64,000 nucleotides of DNA from Helicostylum pulchrum. Lineage: Eukaryota > Mucoromycota > Mucoromycetes > Mucorales > Mucoraceae. Position numbers and translations under genes: made by a program. The notes under the pieces are model-generated. The model was not told the origin of the DNA. It saw only the letters and a list, made by a program, of their open reading frames with translations, and searched no databases. Positions 11,339 through 21,910 of this stretch are shown in pieces; position 1 is the first letter of the stretch; every line of letters begins with the position of its first letter. The stretch lies in contig JAIXMO010000029.1 in the NCBI GenBank assembly GCA_025677825.1, forward strand, positions 1 to 64,000, read 5' to 3'.

Positions 11339-12707
11339 ATGTCTAATATGTCTAACAATAACAACAGTGACATCCCCTGGAATTCTACTGATTTTCTTCA
11401 AGACGTATTTGCCCACACGCCTTCTGATACTGTCAAATTTGATTTTCTCATCGATGAAGTCAGTGAAATCAAGATCATGTTATCACGACTTTTGGCCATG
11501 AATAATAGAAACTCTCTTAATTCTGTTTCTTTTCGTTCAGGTAATTTTGGCTAAAAGGAAATAAATGATGTTCTGCTTTATTCTAATTTTTTTTTAGGAT
11601 CTGTCTCTGCCCGTACCAGCCAGTTATCAATCACGCCTGCTTCTTTTGATATCCTCAATGACCGCGAGAAGATCACCAGTGACAAATCAATCACCAGTGA
11701 CAAATCAATCACCGGTGACGAATCAATCACTGATGATAGCTATTAATCACTGGTGATAGCAGTGATAAATTAATCACCAGGCGTTAGCACCAGTATTTAA
11801 TTTAGCACTGTAAGCACTTTTTTTCGCCTTAGTGAAAGATAATTAAGAAATCTACCTTGGGCGATGAGATATTTGATCCTATCATTCACGCAGATCTCTC
11901 TATTGTTGAGATCGTTGCTACGCACTTGTAAGTTTGTTGCAATATATTTAATATAGCACATTTCATAACTAACACTTTTGATTTGATTTTTTTTAGCCTC
12001 AATTTAATCACCAGCCCCAGAAACCCTTTACAACATGTATGCATGGAGCGTACAGCTGCATCGTTAACAACGGTGTTTATCCTAAATAACCTCTTCTTTT
12101 CAAATAATGATATTGTCGATCTTGGCAGGTATGTTACATATGTATGTATGTATATGCATACAATATATAAAGCACTAACGCGTTATAAATTCTTGTTCCA
12201 ATAGGTTCGAAAGGGAGATTCAAACAACTAGCACCGCAAAATGGGACGGAGTGGCTTTTGCCATCAAAAACAAAAAAATAACTCCTGTTCTTGTTGAATT
12301 TTCGGGAGGTGTTAAATTCAACACCACTGATAAGAAAGAGCAAGACGACGAAACAAAGATGGTGGGCAAGATTTTAAGTATAATGACAAACGTTGAAGCT
12401 CTGCAAATGATCGATTATCAAATTCCCCAACATTATATTCGTTTCTTTGGTAGGTATTTTTCAGTATACAACATCACTTCTGTTTTGACTAAAATACTCT
12501 TTATATTGTATTGCAGGAGGAGAAATTATCTTCGAGTGTATTTACTTATTAAAAAACGGAGTATGCATAAAAAGAAAGTACTTCGCAATGACCTACCCTA
12601 CTACTTGTGAAGAGCTAATATTGTTCGTCAAAAAAATACCTCGCTTGCTTGATAGGAAACAGACCATCATCACGCAAACCAAGAAAATGTTGGCTTGTGA
12701 CGAGTAA
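11339..12707 (+). pseudogene. Lineage-specific gene interrupted by a small repeat insertion
   Basis: Exons 11339..11540 and 11598.. begin MSNMSNNNNSDIPWNS and run to DILNDREK, after which the frame enters 18-bp repeats and stops at 11746. Beyond the repeat block the frame resumes at about 11839 (IIKKSTLGDEIFDP) and continues through exons ending 11927, then 11997..12128, 12205..12449 and 12517..12707, all with GT-AG borders and consistent phase. The later part has KWDGVAFAI and a TPVLVEFSGG strand. Such a D...E arrangement is reminiscent of a PD-(D/E)xK nuclease core, but the match is weak. As it stands the gene yields either a 116-residue N-terminal product or nothing. Function unknown. Confidence 0.55.
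11674..11835. mobile_element. Small MITE-like repeat insertion with internal 18-bp tandem units
   Basis: The block begins with three 18-bp units based on ATCACCAGTGACAAATCA (11672-11725), continues with ATCACTGGTGATAG-type palindromic sequence and ends in TTTTTTTCGCCTTAGTG. AAGAT occurs on both sides (11669-11673 and 11836-11840), compatible with a 5-bp target duplication. Removing the block plus one AAGAT joins the gene frames on either side. Confidence 0.5.
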
Positions 12708-13171
12708 ATAAAGTTTTCTGTTAATTTATATCTATCAATGTATATTCTTTCATGTGTATAAGTTACCTGAATAAGAAACGAAACAATTGATAAATGGTTC
12801 AGAGAGGCAATAACTTTTTAAGTGAATATCCTAGTATGCACAGACATAGTAGGTATCTTCCCCCTACTATGCAGTGTCCGGACTTAGGTCCTCACCTAAA
12901 CTTGGACTTTTTCATGCACCAATTAAATTGTTCTTTTTTGCCTTTTGTTTTATTAGTTACCGCACTGTCAAAGAACATCAAATTGTTTACTCTTCTATTG
13001 TTGGTTTACTTTTACGGGATTCTTATCATATATGGATGGGCTTATTTTCTGGTTATTGTGTATATAAGAGCAATATTTTTTTGCACTATTTAGTAAAATC
13101 GTACCCTTTTTTTTTTTTACTTGTCCAGTCATATATTTTAGTATTTTTTTATTATACTTTTCATTAAACCA
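12708..13171. other. Spacer before the Crypton, with a hairpin
   Basis: No credible gene. A 9-bp inverted repeat, CATAGTAGG (12845-12853) and CCTACTATG (12863-12871), is followed by CAGTGTCCGGACTTAGGTCC, which looks like the terminus of a small DNA element, but no partner end was found. Confidence 0.4.
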
Positions 13172-15501
13172 ATGTCATATTCAAATACCTCCTATCCCGC
13201 TGAAAGTTCTGCTAACGCTGCGTCAAATAATTATCGAGTATAGGCGAATGAGACCCAAAGACAAAATGCCAGTATTGCTACAGTAGCTCGGCTTAAGACC
13301 TCGACAAGATGTACTAACACTACCAAAGCTTATGCTAAAAGACAGACGCGGTTTACGGTAAGCTCATAATATTAATACGAATTTCTTTTCTTGTAAATTA
13401 AAGAAGTCTATTTAGTAATTTTGTGTAAGAGAAGGATATCCAACCGGTTCTTTGGTAACAGAAACTAAATTGATTGAATTCTTGCAAACAGACATTGTTT
13501 CGCAAGGAAACACACGTAGATCTAACCGAGGAGAGCTTAGATTTGATGGTAGTCCCTATCCTTTAGGTGTTTCGTCAATTGACCAGTATGTCAAAGCCGT
13601 GATGGATCTTTATGCAGATCAAAAATCATCAACAACTGGAATAACCCTTCAGAATCCCCGAGGTACATTATTGAAATCGTATCTTAGATCATTACGCCTT
13701 CAAGAATCCGAAAGACTTCGGAGCTCTTTTACTGACCGTGGATCCGGCTCTTTACAAGATGGATATAATCCCGAGGAAATGCTCAGAGTAACAATGTATT
13801 ATTTAAGCGTCGGTAATGAAACATCTATGCGCGATAGGTGCGTATTTTTATTGCAACATATGATGCTTCTCCGTGGCGAGAGTACTAGAAAGATAGATCT
13901 TACTGATCTGTTTACTTTAGATTTTAAAGACGAAGGCTATTCCGAATGTCCCGCCCTAGTTCTATCGATGAGAGAGGGTAAAACTAATCAAACTGGTAAA
14001 ACTGAGTATGCTGCAACTATTCGTAATAAAGATTATAAAGTTTGCGCTTTTGGGGCCCTCGCTTTTTATTTATTTACTCGCTGGCACGTACACAATGAAC
14101 CATTTCCAAATTTTGAGCAAAACTCCAATTGGTTTGATATTAAGAGTAGTAAGGATAATATCTTTACGGGAATTGACTATAAGACTCAGTACAATTCAAT
14201 CTGTAAAGCCTTTGATGCCTGTGGAATTAATAGTATCAAGAAAACTCATGCTGGTAGAGGATGTGGCGCGCGACACGCTGAAATTGCAGGTGCTTCAGAG
14301 GATCAATTACGAAGACATGGAAGACGGAACGCACAAAGTGTGAAGAGTAGTTATCTTACCAGTCTTCCTAGGCCATCAATTAGATTTATTAACGGTTTTC
14401 CTGGTGTTGGTGGTCAATTCTGGCTTCCTCGTGACTCTCTTACCCCTACAGAATCATTGTTGATGAAGGTGTTCCCCTGGGTGGATGAAGTACCACCATT
14501 GATTGAATCAGGGTATGAAAATAATGAAAGTATCAACAGTTCAAGTGGTTATCCAGAGAAAATTTGCGGCCAAGGATTTCTAGGTCTTTTAAAAAAAAAT
14601 GAGGTATATACTTTTACAAGTTGCAGTATTTTTGAGAATGGACCAGCCACAAAACCCTTTGTTTTGCAATGCACTCTTCCATGACCCTGAATTTATTCAG
14701 TTTGAATCTTCTCTACTTGAAATTCATCGAACCCAGGGTTCTCCAAAGGAAACGAAGCTTAGGGATGAGGTTCCTGAATTGGAGCTCGTTAGTAACAACT
14801 TGTCTATGAAGGTTGATGCGGTGGAATCTCTAGTAACTACTCGTAGTGCCATTCAAATGACAAATCAAGGAACTTGCTCTACCAACCCTGAAGATATTAC
14901 ATCGATGAAGAACTCCCTGAATAATATTAATGTATCATTTGATCAGCTGAAAGTAGCTTGTTCATATTTTGCAAGCGGCTCTATTTTGCCTTCGTCTTTA
15001 TCACCAAATGACACGGAACACAGCTATCGACCCATGGACATTGATGGCTTACCATCAAAGCCTATGCCAGCTGTTGCTGCTATACCTAGTGTTGCTTCTA
15101 CTAATACTCAAACAACTATTCCCCAGTATAAGATGCAAATGTGGATAAAAACTGTCAATGATCTTTGGCACGAGTACTCCGTTGGCTTCAAAGTTGGAAA
15201 CATAACACATTTACCTATCGAAGAACTCGAAAGAATATATAAGGATAAATGGCACAATAGCGAGACTGGTATGTATATTTTAACAATATCCTTTTCAACA
15301 TTCTTTTCATGTAATTAATCCATATCTTTTATAGAACGGAAGATGTATTCTCGTCGTGTTGCTATTATTACTACCATAAAGAAAATATCTGAAGAAAATG
15401 GTGATGATATCACTTCTGCAGCTTCTCAAGTAGAGTCCAGACGTCAAGCCCAAAATTGGTCCTTAAATAAATTGAACGAGGAACTAAAGAAAGAACTCTA
15501 G
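13172..15501 (+). mobile_element. Crypton-type tyrosine-recombinase element, degenerate
   Basis: A first exon starts at ATG 13172 (MSYSNTSYPAESS) but has an in-frame TAG at 13241. The main reading frame, about 13400-14600, covers YPTGSLVTETKLIEFLQTD, the conserved LRLQESERLRSSF...RGSGSL...DGY segment, an Arg in MLLRGES, an HAGR box and the candidate nucleophile Tyr in SSYLTSLP, as in Crypton/Ndc10-like recombinases. At an A9 run (about 14591-14599) the frame shifts by one and goes on in 14599-15270. After an intron (about 15271-15336) it ends at 15501. The C-terminal part (MWIKTVNDLWHEYSVG...ERKMYSRR) is a GCR1_C-type DNA-binding domain. Two lesions make it a relic, possibly mobilised in trans. 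Confidence 0.85.
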
Positions 15502-16158
15502 TAACACTTGTATCTTTTTTTAAAAATAAATAAATAAAACGTTTTTTTTTTATTATGTAAGTGAGTTCAACTGTTTGACAAGACGTTTTTTTTTATTCCG
15601 GGTCAGATTATTTTAAAAAAAGGAATATCTGTAGTGGTTGGGACAGGTGGAAGATACTCGACAGGTATTCCAATCTTACTAAGAAAAAAGGGAGATACCC
15701 AAAAAATACCCAAAAAATACCAAGAAAAAATCTGGGACAGGAGGTCTTGATACATACAAAGCTCTCCTCTTTGTTGCAATCCACTCACATAATAAACAAT
15801 TAGTTAAAATCATGTTTTATTATCTCCCCAACATTACAGCTTAGAAAGTTAGAAATTTACAGCGCATTTTTTGTACTTAGCATTTTTTTTTTCTAATAAT
15901 TTTTTGAGTGTATTTAACGCCTTTTTTTCGTACGGTGCTCATAATAACTGTATCATTCTGCATTTAAAGTGCTAAAGTTTTGAGAGAATATAATAGTTAG
16001 GTGAGTCGATAAACCAATAAAGTAAGAGATTCCAGATTAGATTATTAACCAATGAGATCGAGTTAATCCTTTATATTTATTTTAGTTTGTTTGCGACCGC
16101 CTTATCACTTTGGCTTTTCCTCTCAGCTGTTCTTCGCCCTCAAACTCAGGACATACCC
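15502..16158. other. AT-rich spacer upstream of the TUTase-like pair
   Basis: No gene seen. 16080-16158 is pyrimidine-rich and is conserved in the decayed copy at 8480, so it probably belongs to the 5' leader or promoter of the next gene. Confidence 0.45.
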
Positions 16159-17947
16159 ATGCAACTTATCCAAGGCTTAAACTTGATTAATAGTTGCTTC
16201 CAGTTTGCTTACGAAAATACCGAAACTCGTATCTGCAGTCAAAGTATTGCGTCGGTGGTTTATTTAGAAACTTTGAATGAGTACCTGTATAATAGTCATG
16301 ACAAAGCATTGTACGAAGCCATGTCCCAAGAGTACCAAACTCTTCTCAAGTTTTTAACAGAACAAGGCAGATATATTACTCGTAATTATGGAGACGGTAA
16401 ATGGAATTCGTGGAGTTATGAGATCATGCCTATTAGCAAATATAATCATGATTTACGACATAAACACGGCTACTTTAAGCCATTGCATAATCCAGGCCAT
16501 TTTCTCGGTAAAAGTCTTTTACTTGTTACTTATAAAAAAAGTGATAAAATGGTTTTTGATCTTGAAAGGTCGAAAGTCAAGCAAGAAGCCGTGATGGCTG
16601 CACAACGCAAATTAGGTGTTCAAAATCAAGCGATTTCGGCGGATGAATTTATTAAACAATTTGAGGTGCGTGTCATATGTGTTGTTTTTTAAATTAGTTG
16701 TTTAAATTTTATTTAAAAAAGCAAGCTAATCGAGATGAGGATTTAACAAGAAGAAGATCAACTGCTTTTGATAAAACTAAAAGTGCACTAGTGGGTTTAT
16801 TTCCTGGAATTCCTTTACGCGTTAAAATTTATGGGTAAAAAAAAAGCATGAATTTTAAGCTTTTTTTTTCGTGTTCTTACTAAGCCTTTTATAGTTCTAC
16901 AAAGTCTGGTTCGTGTAACTACGGAACTGATTTAAATATTTGTATCCGCGTTAGTAATGATTACCTGATATCTAATGCAACGAAACTTAGGTTAAAGGAA
17001 ACTCCGTTTGATATGAATTACATAGCTTCTCATCTAAAAAAAAGCGATTTAAAGTCTATAAAGACAAGAAAAACCTTTCATCATCAGTTGAATGTTATTG
17101 AATTTTTTGATAGTGAGGGTAGAATTCCATGCACGCTTTTGTTTGATTATAGTCTCGCGTTAGAGTCGTCTCTTTTAGTTCAAGAATATGTAAAGTTGGA
17201 TAAACGCGTAGGTCCCTTTATTTATGCAGTCAAATGGTTTGTTAAAAGTCAAGGCATTACTTTTGGTAAGATACCAAAAAAAAAAGAAAGAAAGAAACTA
17301 ATACTGGACTAAACACAATATATATAAAGAACACGAAGGTTATCTTTGCTCGTATGCTTATACTATAATGGCGCTCTATTTTTTAATGGTAGTGCTAGAA
17401 AATCCAGTTATTCCCAACCTGCAAAGTTTTCAAGATTCATGTTACACGTACAACTGCTCTTGGCACTCCGATAACATTGGTATTGTATTAAGCAATACTG
17501 AAAATCCTAATGAGGTCGATACGTCTTTTCATGACTGTGTCTATATCGATAATAGCGCGACAGATAAATACGTTACAAATAAACCTAGAACAGGTACTGT
17601 TTGGTACAGTCAAAATAAAACACATCTGGTTGCTCTCTTGACTTTGTTCTTTACGTACTTTTCTGATGATCAGAACTTTAAAAATATATCCATCGTCAAT
17701 TATATCAAGAAAATATCAAGTAATGCTTGCGTTGTGATTTGTGATCCGTTTCTAGAAGAATTGAATATTGGGTAAAAAAGGAGAGGGTACAGAAGAGTAT
17801 ATGTATACTGATGCCCCCCCCTTTTTCTTTGTATATAGTGAGACATGCTTTCAAAGTTCACTAGATTATATTATTTACAAGTTTAATCGCGCATCTATTA
17901 TGCTACGCGAAGGCTCTTCTTTTCATCAAGTTTGCCATCCACACTAA
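16159..17947 (+). CDS. TUTase/Cid1-like nucleotidyltransferase paralog lacking two catalytic aspartates
   Basis: Exons 16159..16665, 16722..16834, 16895..17265, 17330..17771 and 17839..17947 sum to 1542 nt, an intact 513-residue frame. The start MQLIQGLNLINSCFQFAYEN was chosen because it aligns with the start of the next gene. The nucleotidyltransferase GS motif is present (YGSTKSGS, about residues 206-213), but the acidic pair reads D219-L-N221 and the third acidic site (IPCTLLFDY, T287) has lost its Asp. The central domain is intact in outline (LDKRVGPFIYAVKWFV; YLCSYAYTIMALYFL). The protein stops about 350 residues before the paralog does and has no C-terminal RRM. It is probably a non-catalytic homologue, perhaps a partner or decoy of the paralog; that role is inference. 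Confidence 0.75.
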
Positions 17948-18081
17948 AAAAAAAGACTAGTTGTTTATTTTTTAATCGGGGTTTTTTTTTAGACGCCCTG
18001 TTTTTTCACTATTTTTTCTTTGTTGTTTATTACAGCCTCTCTCTCTCTCTCTCTTCTTTTATATAATATATATCTTTAAAA

Positions 18082-20923
18082 ATGAGTGGCATTGAAGTAT
18101 TGATTCTTGAGAATTGTGGGCTATTTGCATTTGAAAACTCCATCTCTGTGAATCCTTCAACAGCACATGTGGTGCCACTATCTTTACTGCAAGATTACCT
18201 TATGGGTATGTTCCCTTCCCAATTTGAAGAACTTCTTTACATGTACCCTTCGTTGGAAGGATTTCTCAAGACGGCAGCCCGAGATATTGTACGCGAAGGA
18301 CATATAGAAAGTTGGCAACTTTGGAATTATGAAGTTATGACTGCAAAAAATTATTATTTGGATAAACGTCATGAACATGATTGCTTTTCAAATTTAACTT
18401 GGAATCATTTGGAAGAGCATAAGCCGCTGTTTATATTTTACGTCAAAGAGGATAAGCGAAGATATGAAGCAGAAAGAGCTAGTATGAAAAAGAAAGTTCG
18501 TAGAAGACAAGAGGCTTCTGAGAACGGGTTTCAAAATAACGGGGCTCCTATAACAACGAATGAGTTACGTTATCAGAGTATGATTACCAATGAAGTTCTT
18601 GGATTATGTCATGTAAACACTCACATACACATACACATGTATATGTATATACGAATATATATATTAATTACCCTTTTTTTCTTTGTATATATAATATATC
18701 TAGAGTCTGACTCCTACACAAAAAGCAATGGATGGTATAAGGCATTTAAGGAAAAAGATTCAAAATATGTTGAACCAAGTATGGCCAGGAATGAATTACC
18801 AAGTAGTTATCTTTGGGTAATTATTTCCAATCATTACTCAGATCATAAATCTAACACTTTTTTTTTCAACAACAAAAAAAAAAAGGTCGTCAGCAAATAG
18901 TTTAGCATTAACCAATGCCGATGTAGACTTTTGTATTGTGGTACCTGAATCGAGATACGAACAGGATTTATATAAATACAGAAACAAGTTATCAAAAATA
19001 CCAAAGTCTGTTTACAATATGTTTTTTCTAGCCTCTCGCTTAAGAGGTATAGGTATGAGAGGCGTAGAAGCAATTGGGCATGCGTCTGTACCTATTTGTA
19101 AATTCGTCGATCCGCAAACTGGCTTAAACTGTGATATTAATACAAATAATATCTTGGGTATTGAAAATACAAGAATGATTCAAAAGTATTGCGATTTAGA
19201 TTCAAGAATAAGACCTTTGATTTTCGCTATTAAACAATTTGTAAAGCAAAAGGACATTAATAATCGTACGTTATTTTATTATAAGCATGTACCACTATTT
19301 ATGCTAATTTTTTTTATTTTTTTTTGGATTTTTGTAGCTCGCGGTGGTACATTGAGTAGTTATGCCTATGTAATTATGGTATTGCACTTTTTAATGTCTG
19401 CATTAGAACATCCAGTCATTCCCAGCTTACAGAGACTTCAAGTTTCGTGTACATCACGCGACTGTAACTTCAAGTCATTTAAACCTATTCCTGTATTACA
19501 CGACCATCATATTATTAACTGCGATGCTCGATTTCACGACTGTGTTCAAATACAAGGAGTAGGAGAATACAGTTTACAAGTAAAAGGAGCTACTACAGTT
19601 TGGAACGGTCGAAACACAGACTCCATTGCTAAACTTTTACAGTTATTCTTTCAATACTATTCTATACCACAAAACTTTTCCTTGTCGATTGTTTCGTCTG
19701 ATGGAGGCCTTATTCGATCTGACGAATTATACCCCGACAAGTACCCTTTTACTATCCAAGATCCGTTTATCAATAGTAAAAACGTTGCTAGATCATGTAC
19801 TGTTATAGGCGCTAGTATTATCTTGCAAGAGTTTCAACGCGCTGCGGAATTGTTATCGGAAGGTGGCCATTCGTTCGTAAAGATTTGTGACCCGTCTTTA
19901 AATTTAAATAGACCGATCGATACCGAGAGTATGGAATTTAGATTTCAGAGAAAAAACGAAAGAAAAACAACCAGACAAGATAAATTCGTAGGGTATTTGG
20001 ATCGTGAAAAGAAGATTCAGACCATGTTGGAAGCAAAGCAAATCATTGATGTCTGGACAGGAAGTGAATCTGAACAGGATGCAGCTCATGCCGACGAATT
20101 TTATATAGATCAACCTGTCAGTTGGGCAAATAATTCGTCCATCAAAATTGAACGACCTGCTGGTAGGGAAACAGCTGCAAAGAGAGAAAACCAACAAAGT
20201 AGTTCTTCCTCTAATGAAGGAAGATTTCGAAATGCGGCTACGGCAAGTTCTTCGTCTGCGGAACCAAGATCGAGTGAATCGACAGGTACCACAAAAGAGA
20301 TTACTCCTATTCTTCAGTTGGTGAAAACGATCATGGCATTACAACCTAAATCAGAAAATGAACTAGAAACTTTTTCTACTCAGCCTTGTACTGATATGGA
20401 CAGACTATTAAATGATCCCACCGTTAGTACGATTCAACCAAAAGACCTTTGTTATTTAATAGCACAATTGAATTTCCTCGGTGATGCTGTTGCTGGCAAT
20501 ATTTTAACAAACGCTGTGATTGGTCAACAGCCACAACAACAAGAGCAATCACGTTCAGAAACAGATAATCCAACACAAGCAGCATACTTGCAACAATTAC
20601 AACATGCGTTAGAAACCATAGGTCTGAGTGAAGACGATGATGATTCGTACAACATGAATGAAACCGACTCTGATTTAGAAAACGATGATGAGGAAGAGGT
20701 CAATATTAATTATATATTGGATAATGTACCGGATCATTTGGATAGTTATGAAATTTATAACTTGTTTCAGTGGTATGGAAGTGTCGTTAATATCGAATAC
20801 ATGGAAAATCCACAACCTAGTTGGTGTGTACGCTTGGTTATGAGATACAAGAATGTTAAATTGCTCCCCGTAAATCCCGAGTTTGAAGGATTTGTATGTG
20901 ATGGACAAGCCTATATTTTATAA
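18082..20923 (+). CDS. Cid1-family terminal nucleotidyltransferase (TUTase/poly(A) polymerase-like) with C-terminal RRM-like domain
   Basis: Exons 18082..18612, 18704..18816, 18886..19265 and 19338..20923 sum to 2610 nt (869 residues). Residues 1-200 form a lineage-specific N-terminal domain shared with the upstream paralog (SWQLWNYEVM / NSWSYEIM). The catalytic domain has FGSSANSLALTNADVDFC, placing the acidic pair at D227 and D229, and the third Asp at D298 in GLNCDINTNN. The PAP-central region has LDSRIRPLIFAIKQFV and GGTLSSYAYVIMVLHFL. A Ser/Gln-rich linker follows, and the last about 75 residues (YILDNVP...LFQWYGSVVNIEYME) look like an RRM. Family enzymes add U or A tails to RNA 3' ends. 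All catalytic residues are present, so activity is expected. Confidence 0.85.
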
Positions 20924-21172
20924 AAAAAAAAAAACTAGTATGTTAGGCTGCTATCATATTGAATTTAATCAAATTGTGCTAGTAAAATTAGAGGAAAATA
21001 AATTAATGTTATTCTCAAAAATATAATCTGTATCTATACGAATTCGACGTACCTTTCTCTCTCTCTCTCGTACTTCTTTATTTTAACGAACTTTTTATGG
21101 TAAAGACTAATATGTACACAAAGTAGTTCTCGAAAAAAAAAAACCTACGAAATTTAAATATAAAATGATTTG
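20924..21172. other. Downstream spacer
   Basis: 3' flank of the TUTase gene, AT-rich with a CT dinucleotide run near 21057-21070. No gene seen. Confidence 0.5.
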
Positions 21173-21910
21173 AATGTTTGAGCTTTTGGAGAAAAAGATA
21201 CACAGCATATTTTTTTGTACAATAACTCGGAAGAGTTTAATAACTATTTCAAGTATTATAATCCATCATTGCTCATTCGTTTTTCTCTTAAAAACGCGTG
21301 TTTTTAAGCGAAGGTTTAGAAGTAATTTCTAAAAAAGGTCATTTTTCGATGATCGAAATAAGATGTTTTCATTGTATAATTAAACATCAGGAAAAGTGCT
21401 CTTTTAGTTGCATTTAATCCATTTAAAATTATATTTTTACAAAAAATACTGACCGAGTAATCACCGTTTTAGACATTTTTTTCGCTAAAATTTGAGTTAA
21501 GCGATCCTTAAATTAGCGAATTCTTTAAAGCGCGTTTTCTCGTTCAATTTTGGATGTAGCGCTTCTATTTATGAACATACGATATATAGTTTTTGAATAT
21601 CTACATTCGGTGCTATAACTAGACACGGTAATAAAAAATTACATTTTATGTAATCGCGAAGCTCTGAAAATGGTTACACGATGTTACACTAAAAAAGTGT
21701 ATTTTTTTACCCAAAAAAAAAAAATGGTCGAAATCAGCGATTACACTTTCAGTTCTGGCATTAGAAGTATGATTTAAAATGTATTAGAAGCGTCTAAACG
21801 AGTTTAATACCATGCATGTTTTTTCCACAAATATAGGCAAATTGGATCCGGAATAATTATAAAATAACCACAAAAACACAAAAGGGGTTGACCCCCAAAA
21901 ATGAAAATCG
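21173..21910. repeat. Dispersed non-coding repeat, copy 1
   Basis: Aligns along its length with 63068-64000 in the same orientation. Shared landmarks are AAAAACGCGTGTTTTTAAG, GGTTTAGAAGTAA, TAAAGCGCGTTTTCTCG, TTATGTAATCGCGAAGCTCT and ACACTAAAAAAGTGTA, the last able to form a hairpin. No coding potential was seen. The right end carries AATAACCACAAAAAC and GGGGTTGACCCCC. Confidence 0.75.

Noticed and set aside
12794..13093. 99-codon plus-strand frame before the Crypton
   Set aside because: It spans a hairpin and a transposon-end-like sequence and is otherwise hydrophobic AT-rich translation; no gene signals.
14591..14599. Programmed frameshift at the Crypton A9 run
   Set aside because: Possible, but the upstream stop codon shows the copy is decaying, and no downstream stimulatory structure is evident.
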